Both the position numbers and the translations under genes were made by a program. A stretch of DNA of 64,000 nt from QHWT01 sp963755695 (lineage in GTDB: Bacteria > Acidobacteriota > Vicinamibacteria > Vicinamibacterales > 2-12-FULL-66-21): NCBI GenBank assembly GCA_963755695.1, contig CAVWLB010000010.1, positions 186,001-250,000 of the forward strand, written 5' to 3'. This document shows, one piece after another, positions 46,386-55,892 of this stretch. The notes beneath the pieces were generated by a model. It worked only from the letters and a program-made list of their open reading frames with translations. It was not told the origin of the DNA and searched no databases. Position 1 is the stretch's first letter. Every line of letters starts with the position of its first letter.

Positions 46386-47222
46386 GTGCAATAACAGGAG
46401 AAGAAGCCCAGGAACTGCTGGCCGGCCGTGATCTGATTGCGATCGGCGCACGCGGAGATGAGGAGCGTCGGCGGCGCCACGGTTCGCGTACCACGTTCGT
46501 GCGCGTTTTGGAGGTGCACGTTGATGCGGTGCCGGAGACACTGCCGGCGTCGTCCGAGGCAGGAGAGATTCGGGTGATCGGTCGACCGCAGTCCGTCGAT
46601 GGTGCGGTGGATGCCGTGTCGCGCGCGCGCAGCCTGGCGGGCGAGACGCCGTTGACTGCATTTTCGCTGGCGGAGCTCGTCGACCTCGCGGCCGGGGGAT
46701 TCGCGGAGCTGTGTCTGGCGCTGCGCAACGCAGGTCTCGAAATCATTGCCGAGGCGCCTATCGATCGGCTACCGGATCCCGCCGGCGTGATTCGCCTGGC
46801 GCGCGATGCCGGCTTGATGGTCCCTCGTATAACGATTCACGCCGCGTCGAAAGACCTGGCCCAGGTGTTTGGGCGGGTCAACGCGCTTCAGGCAGCAGTT
46901 GGCGGCATTCGCGCGTTTGCGCCTTTGCCGCGCACCAGCTCGGTCGCTCAGCCTTCGACGGGATATGACGATGTGAAGGTCATCGCGGCGTCGCGCCTGG
47001 CTCATCGACTCAGTCGAATCGATCCAGGTCGATTGGGCGCTCTACGGACCGAAACTGGCCCAAGTGGCGCTGACGATGGGCGCCGACGACGTGGATTCGG
47101 TGTCGCCGCTGCAAGGAGACCTCGGCCGCCGTCGAAGCCCGATCGAAGAGATTCGCGGAAACATCAAGGCGGCCGGCCTGGAGCCCGTCGAACGGGACGG
47201 TCGATTCAAGGTGCATGCATGA
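46382..47222 (+). CDS. MqnE/MqnC-like protein lacking radical SAM cysteines (one frameshift)
   Basis: The N-terminal EEAQELLAGRDLIAIGARGDEERRRRHGSRTTFV aligns with the start of MqnE/MqnC radical SAM enzymes. The stretch that should hold the CxxxCxxC cluster is replaced by an unrelated sequence, and only one Cys (in AELCLALRNAG) occurs in the protein. The rest follows MqnE: a TIM-barrel-like core, then after a frame break near 47012 (remove one A) the family C-terminus IQVDWALYGPKLAQVALTMGADDVDSVSPL and EEIRGNIKAAGLEPVERDGRF. It starts inside the UbiD stop (ATGA) and overlaps MqnA. Probably non-catalytic; a structural partner or regulator of the pathway is possible. The assignment rests on visual motif comparison. 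Confidence 0.65.
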
Positions 47223-48032
47223 GAGTGGTTCGTCTGGGGGCTGTGGGTTATCTCAATGCGCGTCCGCTGGTGCACGGGCTCGATGCACGTCCGGACGCTG
47301 TTCTCGTTACGGTTCGACGTGCCCTCGACGTGCGCGGCGCTGCTGCACGGCGGGGACATCGACCTTGGGATGATCCCGTCGATCGAGGACCAGCGCGGGC
47401 CGGACGCGTATCGTATGGTGCCCGGCCTGGGCATCGTCTCGGACGGTGACGTGGCATCCGTGGCGCTTTTCACGCGCGTGCCGGTCGAGAACATCCGGAC
47501 GATTGGCTTGGACACGAGCTCGCGCACGTCGGCCGGGCTGACTCGAGTGCTGTGCCGCGAGCTCTGGGGCATCCAGCCACAGTTCGTGCCGATTCCGCCG
47601 GAAACGGCAGCGCGCGTCGAAGGCTCCGACGCCGCACTGCTCATCGGCGATCCAGCGTTGTTCCTCGATCATGCGGCGGCAGGACTCATGAAGGTCGATC
47701 TCGGTGCGGAATGGACGCGGCTGACGGCGCTGCCCTTCGTCTGGGCGGTCTGGGCGGGGCGCCCAGATGCTTTGACGACCGCGCAGGTTGTCGCCCTGCA
47801 GGAAGCGCGTGACCGAGGAGTGGCCGACTCCGACGCGATCGCGGATGCCTATGCGGGACCGCAGCGGGCCGCCGTGTGCAGGGCGTATTTGAGAGACAAT
47901 ATTCAGTATCAGCTTGGAGAGCGTGAGGCTGCCGGTCTGCGGCGATATTACGACCTGGCCGCGAAGCACGACGTCATTGATTCGGCGCGTCCGGCGGAGT
48001 TTTACGAGGTTGGCGTCTCCCGGCGAGTCTAG
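47219..48032 (+). CDS. mqnA: Chorismate dehydratase MqnA (one frameshift)
   Basis: First step of the futalosine pathway: chorismate to 3-enolpyruvylbenzoate. MRVVRLGAVGYLNARPLVHGL is the MqnA signature. A single inserted base at 47297 breaks the frame; removing it gives ARPDLFSLRFDVPSTCAALLHGGDIDLGMIPSIED. Further motifs: the Thr/Ser-rich SSRTSAGLTRVL, LIGDPAL and LGAEWTRLTALPFVWAVWAGR. About 270 residues. ATG 47219 overlaps the upstream stop. Confidence 0.92.
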
Positions 48033-48043
48033 AGATCGATTCC

Positions 48044-48065
48044 GGGTGCCTCTGAAGAGGCGCCC
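48044..48065. repeat. Hairpin GGGTGCCTCT-GA-AGAGGCGCCC before mqnC
   Basis: Near-perfect 10-bp stem, 26 bases before the mqnC ATG at 48092. The same loop type as the other hairpins of the window but a different stem sequence. Confidence 0.6.
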
Positions 48066-48091
48066 TCCAATCTCTCTGGCGGCATCAACGA

Positions 48092-49294
48092 ATGTCGATC
48101 GATCGAGTCGCATCCAAGGTCCGTGACGGCGAGCGCGTCAGCGCCGCCGAGGCGCTGGAGCTGTATCACGATGCTCCGCTCCCGCTGCTCGGCACGCTGG
48201 CGGACGGTATTCGGGCGCGCAGGCATCCCGGCGGGATCGTCACCTACATCATCGACCGGAACGTCAACTACACGAATATCTGCGTCGCGCGCTGCAACTT
48301 CTGCGCGTTCTACCGGCCGGTTGGATCCGGAGAGGGTTACGTTCTCGGCTTCGAGGAAGTGTTCAGGAAGATCGATGAGACGATCGCGCTTGGCGGCGTG
48401 CAGCTGCTGCTCCAGGGCGGCCACAATCCCGATCTCCCACTCGAGTGGTATGAGGATCTGTTCCGCGCAGTGAAGCAGCGCTATCCGGAGTTCCGGCTGC
48501 ATGCACTCTCTCCCCCAGAGGTCATCCATCTCACGCGGCTGTCGCGACTCTCGGTGCCCGAGGTCATCGATCGCCTGATCGCGGCGGGTCTGGACAGCAT
48601 TCCTGGCGGTGGCGCCGAAATTCTGGTCGACCGTGTTCGCAAACAGCTCAATTGCTATGGCAAGGCGACGGCCGACGAATGGCTCGACGTCATGCGTCAC
48701 GCGCATCGCGCCGGACTTCGGACCACGGCGACGATGATGTATGGGCACGTCGAGACGATTGAAGACCGCATCGAACACATGGTACGGCTGCGCGAGGTGC
48801 AGGACGAGAGCGGCGGCTTCACCGCGTTCATCACCTGGAGCTACCAGCCTGAGCATACCGAGCTTGGCGGCAGCGAGGCCACGGGTATCGAGTATCTCCG
48901 CATGCTCACGCTCGCCCGCATCGTCCTCGACAACTTCCCGAGTCTCCAGGCCTCCTGGGTGACCCAGGGAGGCAAGGTCGGTCAGCTCAGCCTCGCGTTT
49001 GGCGCAAACGACATGGGCAGCGTAATGATCGAGGAGAACGTGGTCCGTGCGGCGGGCGCCAGCTATTGCATGGACGAAGTCGAGATCGTTCGCAACATCG
49101 AAAACGCCGGGTTCGTCGCCAAGCGGCGCAACATGCATTACGAGATTCTCGGCGACCCGTTCTTCCGGCAGCAGACCGTGCCGCGGCAGCTCGAGCTCGC
49201 GGTCGCGCGTGCCGACGGCGATACGAGCCGCGCTCCCGAGATCGAGCGCTACCCGGCCCGAAGCGCGTTCGAAAAGTCGCTCCGCAAGAAGTAA
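48092..49294 (+). CDS. mqnC: Cyclic dehypoxanthinyl futalosine synthase MqnC (radical SAM)
   Basis: Radical SAM cyclisation step of the futalosine pathway. 400 residues. The cluster motif is CxxxCxxC in NICVARCNFCAFYRP, with YIIDRNVNYTN upstream. LLLQGGHNPDLPLEWYEDLF, ALSPPEVIHL and SIPGGGAEILVDRVR are characteristic of MqnC rather than MqnE. Intact, in contrast to the cysteine-less paralogue 900 bases upstream. Confidence 0.93.
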   Translation: MSIDRVASKVRDGERVSAAEALELYHDAPLPLLGTLADGIRARRHPGGIVTYIIDRNVNYTNICVARCNFCAFYRPVGSGEGYVLGFEEVFRKIDETIALGGVQLLLQGGHNPDLPLEWYEDLFRAVKQRYPEFRLHALSPPEVIHLTRLSRLSVPEVIDRLIAAGLDSIPGGGAEILVDRVRKQLNCYGKATADEWLDVMRHAHRAGLRTTATMMYGHVETIEDRIEHMVRLREVQDESGGFTAFITWSYQPEHTELGGSEATGIEYLRMLTLARIVLDNFPSLQASWVTQGGKVGQLSLAFGANDMGSVMIEENVVRAAGASYCMDEVEIVRNIENAGFVAKRRNMHYEILGDPFFRQQTVPRQLELAVARADGDTSRAPEIERYPARSAFEKSLRKK

Positions 49295-50481
49295 TGCCGC
49301 GCTACAGGGCGGCGTGGGTCCTGCCGATCGATCGGCCTCCCATCCCTGGCGGCACCGTAGCGGTGAACCACGGCCTGATTACGAGCGTTGAGGATCGGCC
49401 TGGCGGTCGGGTCGAGGACCTTGGCAGCGTCGCGATTCTGCCGGGTCTCGTGAACGCGCACACCCACCTCGAGCTGTCTTGGATGCGCGGTCAGGTGCCG
49501 GCGGTCGGTTCGATGCCCGCATGGGCGACGTCATTGATTCAGCTCCGTCGCAAGATGCCGAACGAGCCGCGGGAACCGATCGGTCACAGCATCGATGAGG
49601 TCCGGGCCTCTGGCACCTGCCTCGTTGGCGACGTCACCAACACGTTCGCGACCTACGAGCTGCTGGCGGAGCGCGAATTTCAGGCGGCAATCTTCCGTGA
49701 ACTGATTGGCTTCAATGCCGCCGAGCCGGAGACTCTGGTGAGTGCGGCGGTGCAGCAGATCGAGGCGCGGACGCCGGTGGCATCGCTGCGCCCGTCGATC
49801 GTTCCGCATGCGCCATACTCCGTCTCGCCAGCGCTATTCGAAGCGATCGCCCGGCGGGCGGGCGATCGGCCGCTGAGCGTCCATCTTGGAGAGTCGGACG
49901 CCGAGATCGAGTTTCTGCGCGAAGGCACCGGCCCCTGGCGCACGCTGCTCGAATCGATCGGCGCGTGGAATCCGTCATGGAGGCCTCCGGGCTGCGGACC
50001 GATTGACTACATGGATCGGCTGGGACTTCTCAGCGATCGCCTGATCGCTGTGCACGGCGTACAGTTCACCGACGCCGAGTTGTCGCGTCTGGCCGCGGCG
50101 CGAGCCACGGTCGTGACGTGCCCGCGAAGTAACCGCTGGACGGGCGCTGGTGTTCCGCCGATTGACCGCTTCTACGCGTCGGGCGTGCGGGTCGCCATTG
50201 GCACGGACAGCCTTGCGAGCGTCGACGATCTCAACCTGTTCTCCGAGATGGCCGAGGTACGGCGGCTTGCACCATCCGTCCCCGCGCCCGCGATTCTGCA
50301 CAGCGCAACCCAGGCGGGCGCCGCAGCGCTCGGATTCGGCTCTGAGCTCGGGACACTGACGCCTGGCAAGCGCGCGCAGATCATCGCGGTTCGAATGCCG
50401 GCCGAACTGTCGAATGTGGAAGAATACCTGCTGACCGGTATCCATCCGCGTGATGTCAGGTGGCTGGACGGCGAACTGTGA
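49294..50481 (+). CDS. Amidohydrolase, probable aminofutalosine deaminase (MqnX-like)
   Basis: 395 residues from ATG 49294, sharing a base with the mqnC stop. Metal-dependent amidohydrolase fold: HTHLE (metal His pair), the His in PHAPYSVSP, VHLGESDAE and the Asp in GTDSLAS. Such SsnA/TrzN-like deaminases act on aminodeoxyfutalosine in organisms that use the deaminase variant of the pathway. The operon position supports this. Other substrates (guanine, cytosine, S-adenosylhomocysteine) cannot be excluded. Confidence 0.8.
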   Translation: MPRYRAAWVLPIDRPPIPGGTVAVNHGLITSVEDRPGGRVEDLGSVAILPGLVNAHTHLELSWMRGQVPAVGSMPAWATSLIQLRRKMPNEPREPIGHSIDEVRASGTCLVGDVTNTFATYELLAEREFQAAIFRELIGFNAAEPETLVSAAVQQIEARTPVASLRPSIVPHAPYSVSPALFEAIARRAGDRPLSVHLGESDAEIEFLREGTGPWRTLLESIGAWNPSWRPPGCGPIDYMDRLGLLSDRLIAVHGVQFTDAELSRLAAARATVVTCPRSNRWTGAGVPPIDRFYASGVRVAIGTDSLASVDDLNLFSEMAEVRRLAPSVPAPAILHSATQAGAAALGFGSELGTLTPGKRAQIIAVRMPAELSNVEEYLLTGIHPRDVRWLDGEL

Positions 50482-51344
50482 AACGACTGCGTACCTATCT
50501 AGCCTTCGTCAGGTTCAGTCACAGCGTCTTCGCGCTGCCGTTTGCGCTGACCGGCGCGTTGCTGGCGATCCAGGGGACGCCGATGACGCCGCGGCAGATC
50601 GCCTGGCGAGTGCTCTGGATCGTCGTGGCGATGGTGGCGGCTCGCAGCGCGGCCATGGGATTCAATCGCCTGGTCGATGCGCCGTACGACGCGCGAAATC
50701 CGCGAACGGCAATGCGGGAGCTGCCGCGCGGAGCAATGACCCGATCCGAAGCGATCGTGTTCATCGTGATCTCGTCGCTGGTGTTCGTCCTGGCGGCATG
50801 GCAGCTCGGATGGATCTGCTTCGCGCTGTCACCGGTGGCGCTCGCGATTGTCTTCTGGTATTCGCTGGCAAAACGTTACACCGCCTATACGCAGCTCTTC
50901 CTCGCTCTTGCGATGGCGGTGGCGCCGGTTGGCGGTTGGCTTGCGGCCGGCGGGGCCGTCGGCACTGTCGAACCATGGCTGCTTGGTGCCGCGATTGGCA
51001 CCTGGGTCGGCGGTTTCGACATTCTGTATGCCTGTCAGGATCTCGATTGCGACCGCGAGGTAGGGCTGAAGTCGATCCCGGTGCGGTTCGGCGTACGACG
51101 ATCGCTCCTGATGTCTCGTCTGATGCACGTCGTCGCCGTGTCTTGTCTCGCGGCGCTGGCCGTGGTGGTGGACCTCGGTCGTCTGTATCCGGCCGGGGTA
51201 GGGCTGGTCGCCGTACTTCTGGTCTATGAGCAATCGCTCGTCAGCGAGCACGACCTGTCGCAGGTGAAGCGAGCGTTCGATCTCAACGGCTACGTAGGCA
51301 TTCTCTATTTCGCGCTGACGGCAGCCTCGATCTATGTCAGGTGA
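50478..51344 (+). CDS. UbiA-family prenyltransferase (probable MqnP)
   Basis: 288 residues from GTG 50478. Eight or nine membrane helices. Two Asp-rich motifs expected of UbiA enzymes: NRLVDAPYDARNPRT (NxxxD-type) and YACQDLDCDREVGLKSIPVRFG (second motif). Attaches the isoprenoid chain to the menaquinone aromatic precursor. The operon context makes menaquinone synthesis more likely than ubiquinone or heme O. Confidence 0.88.
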   Translation: MKRLRTYLAFVRFSHSVFALPFALTGALLAIQGTPMTPRQIAWRVLWIVVAMVAARSAAMGFNRLVDAPYDARNPRTAMRELPRGAMTRSEAIVFIVISSLVFVLAAWQLGWICFALSPVALAIVFWYSLAKRYTAYTQLFLALAMAVAPVGGWLAAGGAVGTVEPWLLGAAIGTWVGGFDILYACQDLDCDREVGLKSIPVRFGVRRSLLMSRLMHVVAVSCLAALAVVVDLGRLYPAGVGLVAVLLVYEQSLVSEHDLSQVKRAFDLNGYVGILYFALTAASIYVR

Positions 51345-51951
51345 GGGGCGGAAGCGCACATTTGCGTTCGCCATCACCGGTGCGAGCGGCGCGCTCTACG
51401 CGATGCGGACGTTGGCCGCCCTGCTCGAGCGCGACTGTCACGTCGAGCTGGTCGTTTCGGAGTACGGACGCCGGTTGCTGCGCGATGAGCTCGGGGATGG
51501 GGCAGCCGTCGATCGTTTGCGTGAGTTCCTCGCGGACAAGTATGGAGAATCGGTTCGGCGCGGCAGCTACACCCTCCTGAGCAACAAAGATCTTGGCGCC
51601 ACCATTGCGAGCGGAAGTTACGACTGCGAAGGCATGGCAATCGTGCCATGTTCGATGAAGACCCTGGCCGGCGTCGCGCACGGCCTGTCCCGCAACCTGG
51701 TCGAGCGCGCCGCGGATGTCATGCTCAAGGAGCATCGCCGGCTCGTGATCGTTCCACGCGAGACGCCGATGAGCCTGCCGCAGCTGAAGAACATGGTGCT
51801 GTGCGCCGAGGCGGGGGCGATGATTATGCCCGCCACGCCCGCCTTCTACCAGATGCCGAAGACGCTCGACGATCTGGCGGATTTCATGGCCGGCAAGATT
51901 TTGAGCGCGCTGGGGTTCGACCAGACGCTCTACCCGAAGTGGAAACAGTAA
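51334..51951 (+). CDS. ubiX: Flavin prenyltransferase UbiX
   Basis: 205 residues. TFAFAITGASGALYAMR at the start, and FMN/DMAP-site motifs CSMKTLAGVAHGLSRNLVERAADV and RETPMSLPQLKNM. Makes prenylated FMN for UbiD. Start overlaps the end of the UbiA gene by 11 bases. Its partner UbiD is the first gene of this operon. Confidence 0.95.
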   Translation: MSGEGRKRTFAFAITGASGALYAMRTLAALLERDCHVELVVSEYGRRLLRDELGDGAAVDRLREFLADKYGESVRRGSYTLLSNKDLGATIASGSYDCEGMAIVPCSMKTLAGVAHGLSRNLVERAADVMLKEHRRLVIVPRETPMSLPQLKNMVLCAEAGAMIMPATPAFYQMPKTLDDLADFMAGKILSALGFDQTLYPKWKQ

Positions 51952-51978
51952 CTTGCATCCAAGGTGTGGGGAGCGCGA

Positions 51979-52712
51979 TTGACTGTCGCGCCTGACAAAT
52001 CCCCCGAACGCATCGCGTCGATGTTCGATGCGATCGCCGGTCGCTACGATTTCCTGAACCACTTCCTGAGCGTCGGCCTCGATCGACGCTGGCGCACGCG
52101 GGCGATCGCCGAATTGCAGCTCCCCCAGAACGCGCGCGTCCTGGATCTCTGTACCGGGACGGCGGACCTCGCCATTGAAGCGGCGACGGTCCGGCAGGAC
52201 ACCAACGTCGTCGGCGTAGATTTCGCCGGCCTCATGCTTCGACACGCCTCGCAAAAGCTCCGCGCGCAGCATCTCGATAGAAGAATCGCGCTGGTTCGTG
52301 GAGATGCGACGCGGATACCGGTGCGGGATCAGTGGGCCGATGCCGCGACGATTGGTTTTGGTATTCGAAATGTCGCCGAGCCGGAAGCTGCCTTGCGTGA
52401 GCTCGCCCGCGTCCTGAAGCCGGGGGGCCGTCTCGCAATTCTCGAGTTCGGAGAACCGCGCATTCCTGGTATTCGCGGGATGTACAACCTGTATTCCGGG
52501 CGGTGCTGCCCAAGCTCGGCCGGCTGGTCTCCAAGCACAAGAGCGCATACTCCTACCTGCCTGCCTCGGTGGGCACGTTTCCACCGCCGCAGCAATTTGC
52601 CGCCACAATTTCTTCACACGGCTTTTCGTCAGTGAGAGCCGTCCCCCTTACGTTCGGCATCGTCTATCTGTATACGGCAAAGCGAAGCTCAGGCGGCCAC
52701 CCCCTGTTATAA
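51979..52712 (+). CDS. menG: Demethylmenaquinone methyltransferase MenG/UbiE (one frameshift)
   Basis: SAM-dependent C-methylation, the last step of menaquinone synthesis. TTG 51979 with GGGGAG 5 bases upstream; GTG 51964 is an alternative. Signatures MFDAIAGRYDFLNHFLSVGLDRRWR, VLDLCTGTADLAIEA (SAM site), IGFGIRNVAEPEAALRELARVLKPGGRLAILEF. The frame breaks near 52493, where one T is probably missing. The other frame restores RAVLPKLGRLVSKHKSAYSYLPASV to the normal end at 52712. Confidence 0.93.
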
Positions 52713-52729
52713 TCGAACGTAAGTTCCTG

Positions 52730-53707
52730 ATGTACTTTGACTTTGAGGATCTCCGGCCGGAGACCCCTACGCTCGACCAGGCGATATCGCGTCGCGAGGC
52801 GGTGCTCCTCACGATCATCTTCCACCTCGGAGTCGTGATCCTTCTCCTGGTCTGGCCGAATCTGCCATTCGTGAAGGCTATGTACGCGCGGCAGGAGCAG
52901 GCGATTGAGGAGCAGAAACGCCGCGAGCTGGAAGACCTGAAGAGTCGCGCGCAGTTCGTGTTCGTCGAACCGAAAGTGGATCTCGAGGCCAAGCAGCCTC
53001 CGAAGATCGCGGATCTCTCGGACAAGAACCGGCGCGCGCAAACGATCGAGCGAGCCCGCGAGCCGAAGAACAGTCAGCCCTTCTCGCGCGGCAACACCCC
53101 TGAGAAAGTCATCACCGATGCGGCTCCGGCGCCGAAGCAGCCCGCGGAGCAGCCGACGCCGCCGCGCGGCGACCAGGGCGCCAGCCAGACGCCCGCGAAT
53201 CCCGATGCGCTCACGCTGCCGAATTCCCCGGTCGCCACCATCGCGCGCAACGAACCGGATCGCAACAATCTCGAGCGGGCGCCAGCGGCCGGTGTCCTGA
53301 GCGACGCGATCCGCAACGTTCAGCGGTACGCGAAGGGAGACTCGCTCCAGAACGTGCAGGGCAACGGCGACTTCGGTCCATCGATCCAGTTCGATACGAA
53401 GGGGGTCGACTTCGGTCCATGGCTGCGCCGATTTGTTGCGCAGATTCGCCGCAACTGGTTCGTGCCTTATGCTGCGATGTCGATGCACGGACATGTGGTG
53501 CTCACCTTCGTCGTGCACCGCGACGGCAGCATCACCGACCTCCAGATTCTCAAGCCGTCGACCATCGACGCGTTCACGAACTCGGCGTACAGCGCGATCA
53601 AGTCGTCGAATCCGACGATGCCGCTGCCGCCGGAGTATCCCGACGATCAGTGTTTCTTCACGGTCACTTTCTACTTCAACGAAACGCCTCCAGGCGGATC
53701 GCCGTGA
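52730..53707 (+). CDS. TonB-like energy-transducing protein
   Basis: 325 residues. A cytoplasmic N-terminus, one membrane helix (about 26-45, LLTIIFHLGVVILLLVWP), a long charged and Pro-rich periplasmic segment, and a C-terminal TonB/TolA-type domain (about 225-320) with GHVVLTFVVHRDGSITDLQILKPSTIDAF. Probably TonB or a TolA-like spanner of the periplasm. No exbB/exbD or tolQ/tolR is adjacent. Confidence 0.82.
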   Translation: MYFDFEDLRPETPTLDQAISRREAVLLTIIFHLGVVILLLVWPNLPFVKAMYARQEQAIEEQKRRELEDLKSRAQFVFVEPKVDLEAKQPPKIADLSDKNRRAQTIERAREPKNSQPFSRGNTPEKVITDAAPAPKQPAEQPTPPRGDQGASQTPANPDALTLPNSPVATIARNEPDRNNLERAPAAGVLSDAIRNVQRYAKGDSLQNVQGNGDFGPSIQFDTKGVDFGPWLRRFVAQIRRNWFVPYAAMSMHGHVVLTFVVHRDGSITDLQILKPSTIDAFTNSAYSAIKSSNPTMPLPPEYPDDQCFFTVTFYFNETPPGGSP

Positions 53708-53796
53708 AGACGCCGACGCGCGCGCAGCAGGTCGGCTGGTTTCTGGCGCTGACCGCGCTCGCTCTGTACGTGTTCGCGGGCGTCCTCTTAAAGTGA
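53704..53796 (+). CDS. 30-residue single-helix membrane peptide
   Basis: GTG 53704 overlaps the TonB-like stop, and its TGA overlaps the miaA GTG. Sequence VKTPTRAQQVGWFLALTAL then ALYVFAGVLLK: one hydrophobic helix with a basic N-terminus. The tight overlaps on both sides favour a real gene over chance. It could be a small partner of the TonB-like protein. No family recognised. Confidence 0.5.
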   Translation: MKTPTRAQQVGWFLALTALALYVFAGVLLK

Positions 53797-54729
53797 GCGC
53801 GCGCCCGCGCCTGATCGCCATCGTCGGTCCGACGGCGACGGGGAAGAGTGCCCTCGGCATCGCGCTGGCCGAGCGGTTCGACGGCGAAATCGTCAGCTGC
53901 GATTCGACGGCCGTCTATCGCGGCTTCGACATCGGAACCGACAAGGTTCCTCCAGACGAACAGCGCGGCATTCCCCACCACATGGTCGACGTCGTCGAAC
54001 CCACGGAGGAATACTCCGCTGCCCGCTACGCACGTCAAGCGTCCGCGGTGATTCGGGATATCACGCGTCGCCGCAGGCTGCCGATCCTGGTCGGGGGGAC
54101 GGGCTTTTATTACCGCGCGCTGACGCGAGGTCTGTTCGAGGGGCCGGGCCGCGACGAGGCGCTCCGGCGCCGGTTGGAGCGGGTTGCCGCGAAGCGTGGA
54201 CCGGAATGCCTGCATCGCTGGCTCTCCGCGATCGACCCCTCATCCGCCACGCGGATTCAGGTGCGGCGACGTCAAACGCCTCGTGCGTGCGCTCGAAGTC
54301 TGGCTGGTGACCGGCCGTCCCTTGACCGAGCACTTCGCCCAGACTGCGTCTCCCTTGCCGGATTACGACGTGCTGTCGATCGCACTCCGCATTCCCGCGG
54401 AACAGACGGCCGAGCGGGTGGCACTGCGCGTCGACGCGCAGTTCGAGCAGGGTCTGCTCGACGAGATGCGTGCGCTGCTGGCCCGTGGCGTGCCGGAAAC
54501 CGCGCTTCCGTTTACCGGACTCGTCTACCGACAGGCGCTCGAGCATCTTCATGGGGTTCGGGGCGAGCGCGAGACACGCGAGCTGATCGTGCGCGAGAAT
54601 CGCCGCTACTCGCGACGTCAGTTGATCTGGTTCAGAAAAGAGCCTAACCTACGCTGGATTCACGCCGCAGGCGAGCGCACAGATACGCAGGCCGAGGCCG
54701 CCCGCATCCTGTCTGATGGCCCTTCCTAA
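53793..54729 (+). CDS. miaA: tRNA dimethylallyltransferase MiaA (one frameshift)
   Basis: Adds dimethylallyl to A37 of UNN-reading tRNAs. GTG 53793. Walker A IVGPTATGKSAL, Asp in SCDSTAVYRGFDIGTDK, and LVGGTGFYYRAL are family hallmarks. The frame breaks at about 54258, where one extra G occurs; removing it gives CGDVKRLVRALEV and the rest of the enzyme (TGRPLTEHF, QLIWFRKEP). The full product is about 311 residues, normal for MiaA. Confidence 0.93.
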
Positions 54730-55892
54730 CCGAGTGATTCTGATCGTCTGGACAGCGTCGGCGTCGGCGAGCTGCCCGGATGCTGACGCTTACGGCGATC
54801 GGGGCAGCGACACGCTCGGGAATATTTCGCGCGTCATCCCACTGAAGCTGCCGACGCTGCGATCGCTTGGCCTCCCGCGCGTCGCTCGCGTCCACGGGAT
54901 GGCAGCGGTCGAGCGTCCGCTGGGCGCTTTCGGCCGCATGGCCGAGCGGTCCGCCGGCAAGGACTCGGTCACCGGACATTGGGAAATCGCCGGCATCGTG
55001 CTGACCAAGCGCGTTCCCGACGTTTCCCAATGGTTTCCCCCGTGACCTGCTGGACTCGTTCGAGGCGCGCATCGGACGCTGCACGATCGGCAACAAGGCC
55101 GCGTCGGGTACCGCGATCATCGACGAGCTTGGCCCCGAGCACATGCGAACGGGGTTTCCGATTGTCTACACGTCGGCCGACAGCGTCTTCCAGATTGCGG
55201 CGCACGAGGAGGTCATTCCTGTGCCGGAGTTGTATCGCATCTGCAAGATCGCATACGAGCTGGCAGCAGAGGGCAGAGGAGTCGGGCGGGTGATCGCGCG
55301 GCCGTTCGTCGGCCAGCCCGGGCACTTCACTCGTACGGCAAACCGTCACGACTACGCCTTGCCGCCGTCCGGCACGACCCTGCTCGATGCCCTGAAGGCG
55401 TCGGGCCACACCGTCTTTGCGGTTGGCAAGATCCAGGATCTGTTCGCTGGCCGCGGCATCACCATGGCGGTTCACACGACGAGCGACGAGCACGGGATGG
55501 ACGAAATCGAGCTGGCGATGCGGGCGGTTCCTGGCGGATTGATCTTCGCAAACCTCGTGGACTTCGACACGCAGTACGGCCATCGCAACGATCCAGCCGG
55601 CTACGCGGCGAACCTCGAGCGATTCGATCTCCGACTCGCACGGCTGTTGCCGACGCTGCGCGAGCGAGACCTCCTCGTCATTACCGCCGACCACGGAAAC
55701 GATCCGACAACCCCGAGCACCGATCACGCCCGGGAGCACGTGCCGCTCTTCGTGACGGGGCGGTGCGTGAAGCCGGGAGTGGACCTCGGTACCCGCGCCA
55801 CGTTTGCCGACCTCGGACAGACGATTGCCGAGATCTTCCGCGTCGGTCCGCTGGCGCACGGGACCAGCTTTCTCCGCGATATTCTTACGTAA
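54716..55892 (+). CDS. deoB: Phosphopentomutase DeoB (compensating indels)
   Basis: Interconverts ribose- or deoxyribose-1-phosphate and 5-phosphate. The N-terminal metal motif normally reads LDSVGVGELPDA. Here the frame is off between about 54746 (a C missing) and 54778 (a G extra), so the translated text becomes WTASASASCPDA; correcting both restores the family motif exactly. A third change near 55015 restores PTFPNGFPRDLLD. Other motifs: KDSVTGHWE, LVDFDTQYGHRND, LLVITADHGNDPTTPSTDHAREHVPL. About 390 residues, typical. Overlaps miaA by 14 bases. Confidence 0.9.
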
